Shown here: one piece after another, positions 63,293 to 64,000 of the stretch
Numbering within the stretch: position 1 is the first letter of the stretch
Layout: every line of letters begins with the position of its first letter
Assembly (NCBI GenBank): GCA_964504445.1
Contig: CAZDEO010000021.1
Coordinates: forward strand, 1 to 64,000
DNA length: 64,000 bases
Direction of reading: 5' to 3'
From: JACSRF01 sp964504445
GTDB lineage: Bacteria; Chloroflexota; Anaerolineae; Promineifilales; Promineifilaceae
The notes under the pieces: model-generated
The model's input: only the letters and a program-made list of their open reading frames with translations
Database searches by the model: none
What the model was told of the DNA's origin: nothing
Program-made: the position numbers and the translations under genes

Positions 63293-64000
63293 TTACATAT
63301 TGATTTTCTCGACAATCCGGCTGAAGATACGGTCCCGAACGCCCTCAAATGGAATGCGGCGCATCAAGGGATCGAAGAACCCTTGCACGGACATCTCTAC
63401 GGCCGTATTGTACGGAATGCCGCGGCTCATCAGGTAAAAGATTTCATCCTGATCTAACTTACCAATGGCCGAGGCGTGGGTACACTTCACGTCATCCGCC
63501 TCAATTTCCAGACCAGGGATGGAGTCGGCGCGGGCAGTTTTGTCTAGCATCAGATTGCGGTTGGCCTGGAAGCCGTCAATTTTCTGCGAACCAGGCAGGG
63601 CCTTGATCATGCCCTGCCACACGGTGCGCGACTTGTCCTTCAATGCGCCTTTGTACAGCAGGTCACTGACGGTTTCGGCGGCGTTGTGGTTTTGTTGGGT
63701 GTCCAGGTCCAGGTGCTGACGGCCGTTGGTGAAGAAAATGCCGCTCATGCGCCCCCAGGCGCCCACATTGTCTAGTTCCATAGTCTGGAACGCTTTGGTT
63801 AGGCGCGTGCCCATCATGCTGGTCACCCAGTCCAGCTTGCCATCGCGGCCCACACGCCCCCGCTCGTGGTTGAACTGCCAGGTATTGTTGCCAAAATCTT
63901 GCAGCCCGGCGTAAATGAGGCTGGCATTGTCCCGCACCAGCAACTCAATGACGCCATTGTGGAAAGCCTGCTCTTTGCCACTGGCGGAAGCATACTCGTC
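63293..64000 (-). CDS. sufD: SufD Fe-S assembly scaffold component, partial (5' end beyond window)
   Basis: The last 236 codons of SufD run in from the right edge. The C-terminal beta-helix and end are typical: NHNAAETVSDLLYKGALKDKSRTVWQGMIKALPGSQKIDGFQANRNLMLDKTARADSIPGLEIEADDVKCTHASAIGKLDQDEIFYLMSRGI, ending SVQGFFDPLMRRIPFEGVRDRIFSRIVEKI. SufD forms the SufBC2D scaffold with SufB and SufC, which should lie to the right. A terminator separates it from the rhodanese gene. Confidence 0.93.
   Translation of the reverse strand, partial: DEYASASGKEQAFHNGVIELLVRDNASLIYAGLQDFGNNTWQFNHERGRVGRDGKLDWVTSMMGTRLTKAFQTMELDNVGAWGRMSGIFFTNGRQHLDLDTQQNHNAAETVSDLLYKGALKDKSRTVWQGMIKALPGSQKIDGFQANRNLMLDKTARADSIPGLEIEADDVKCTHASAIGKLDQDEIFYLMSRGIPYNTAVEMSVQGFFDPLMRRIPFEGVRDRIFSRIVEKINM

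Overview
The window looks like a chromosomal segment of a Chloroflexota bacterium, probably of the Anaerolineae/Caldilineae/Ardenticatenia type. This is inferred from gene content: many lipoproteins, Zn-ribbon kinases, huge cyclase-like/STAND/TPR regulators, GT-C membrane proteins, a SUF cluster with Rieske ferredoxin, and DnaA, GyrA, GreA and LysS housekeeping genes. No rRNA or tRNA gene was seen. The most pervasive feature is not a gene: the octamer palindrome ACGGCCGT occurs about 90 times by hand count, in genes and spacers, on average every 0.7 kb. This is roughly sixty times my rough chance estimate and recalls the HIP1 palindrome of cyanobacteria.

Layout. 1-8.1 kb, minus strand: a Cys-rich secreted protein (cut by the edge), a lipoprotein, then a close-packed run read as cinA-like, GT4 glycosyltransferase, yraN, miaA, metallo-beta-lactamase-fold hydrolase and dus. 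8.3-14.3 kb: a Xer-like protein without catalytic residues, a membrane protein, a MacB-like ABC exporter, a LolA-like protein and a secreted protein. 14.3-17.9 kb: a lipoprotein nuclease. 17.9-19.9 kb: a probable origin region with several palindromes, then dnaA. 20-26 kb: YyaL/DUF255 protein, a GT-C-like membrane protein and a subtilase with SYIW repeats. 26.7-34.3 kb: an OmpR-type response regulator followed by a 2282-residue regulator built from two copies of [cyclase-like - STAND ATPase - TPR].

34.6-41.7 kb: lysS and greA, a small membrane protein with a GT-C-like protein, a Ser/Thr kinase with Zn ribbons overlapping scpA, and a Zn-ribbon membrane protein. 41.9-48.1 kb: GH4 glycosidase, Zn alcohol dehydrogenase, SH3-like protein, cNMP-binding/PP2C phosphatase and PolX. 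48.2-54.9 kb: a peptide-type ABC importer whose binding protein appears circularly permuted, followed by cell-wall proteins (transglycosylase/M23-like, LysM, membrane protein). 54.9-59.6 kb: thiol peroxidase, cold-shock-domain protein, a decayed IS630-type element inserted 2 bp after the gyrA stop, and gyrA. 59.7-64 kb: SUF cluster (Rieske ferredoxin, sufU, sufS, a decayed M23-like gene, rhodanese and the 3' part of sufD).

The strongest candidates for something undescribed are the iterated ACGGCCGT palindrome, the circularly permuted binding protein, the double pseudo-cyclase STAND regulator, and two conserved-looking proteins (CinA-like, Xer-like) that have lost their active sites. Several intergenic spacers hold short interleaved inverted repeats that could form alternative hairpins or pseudoknots.
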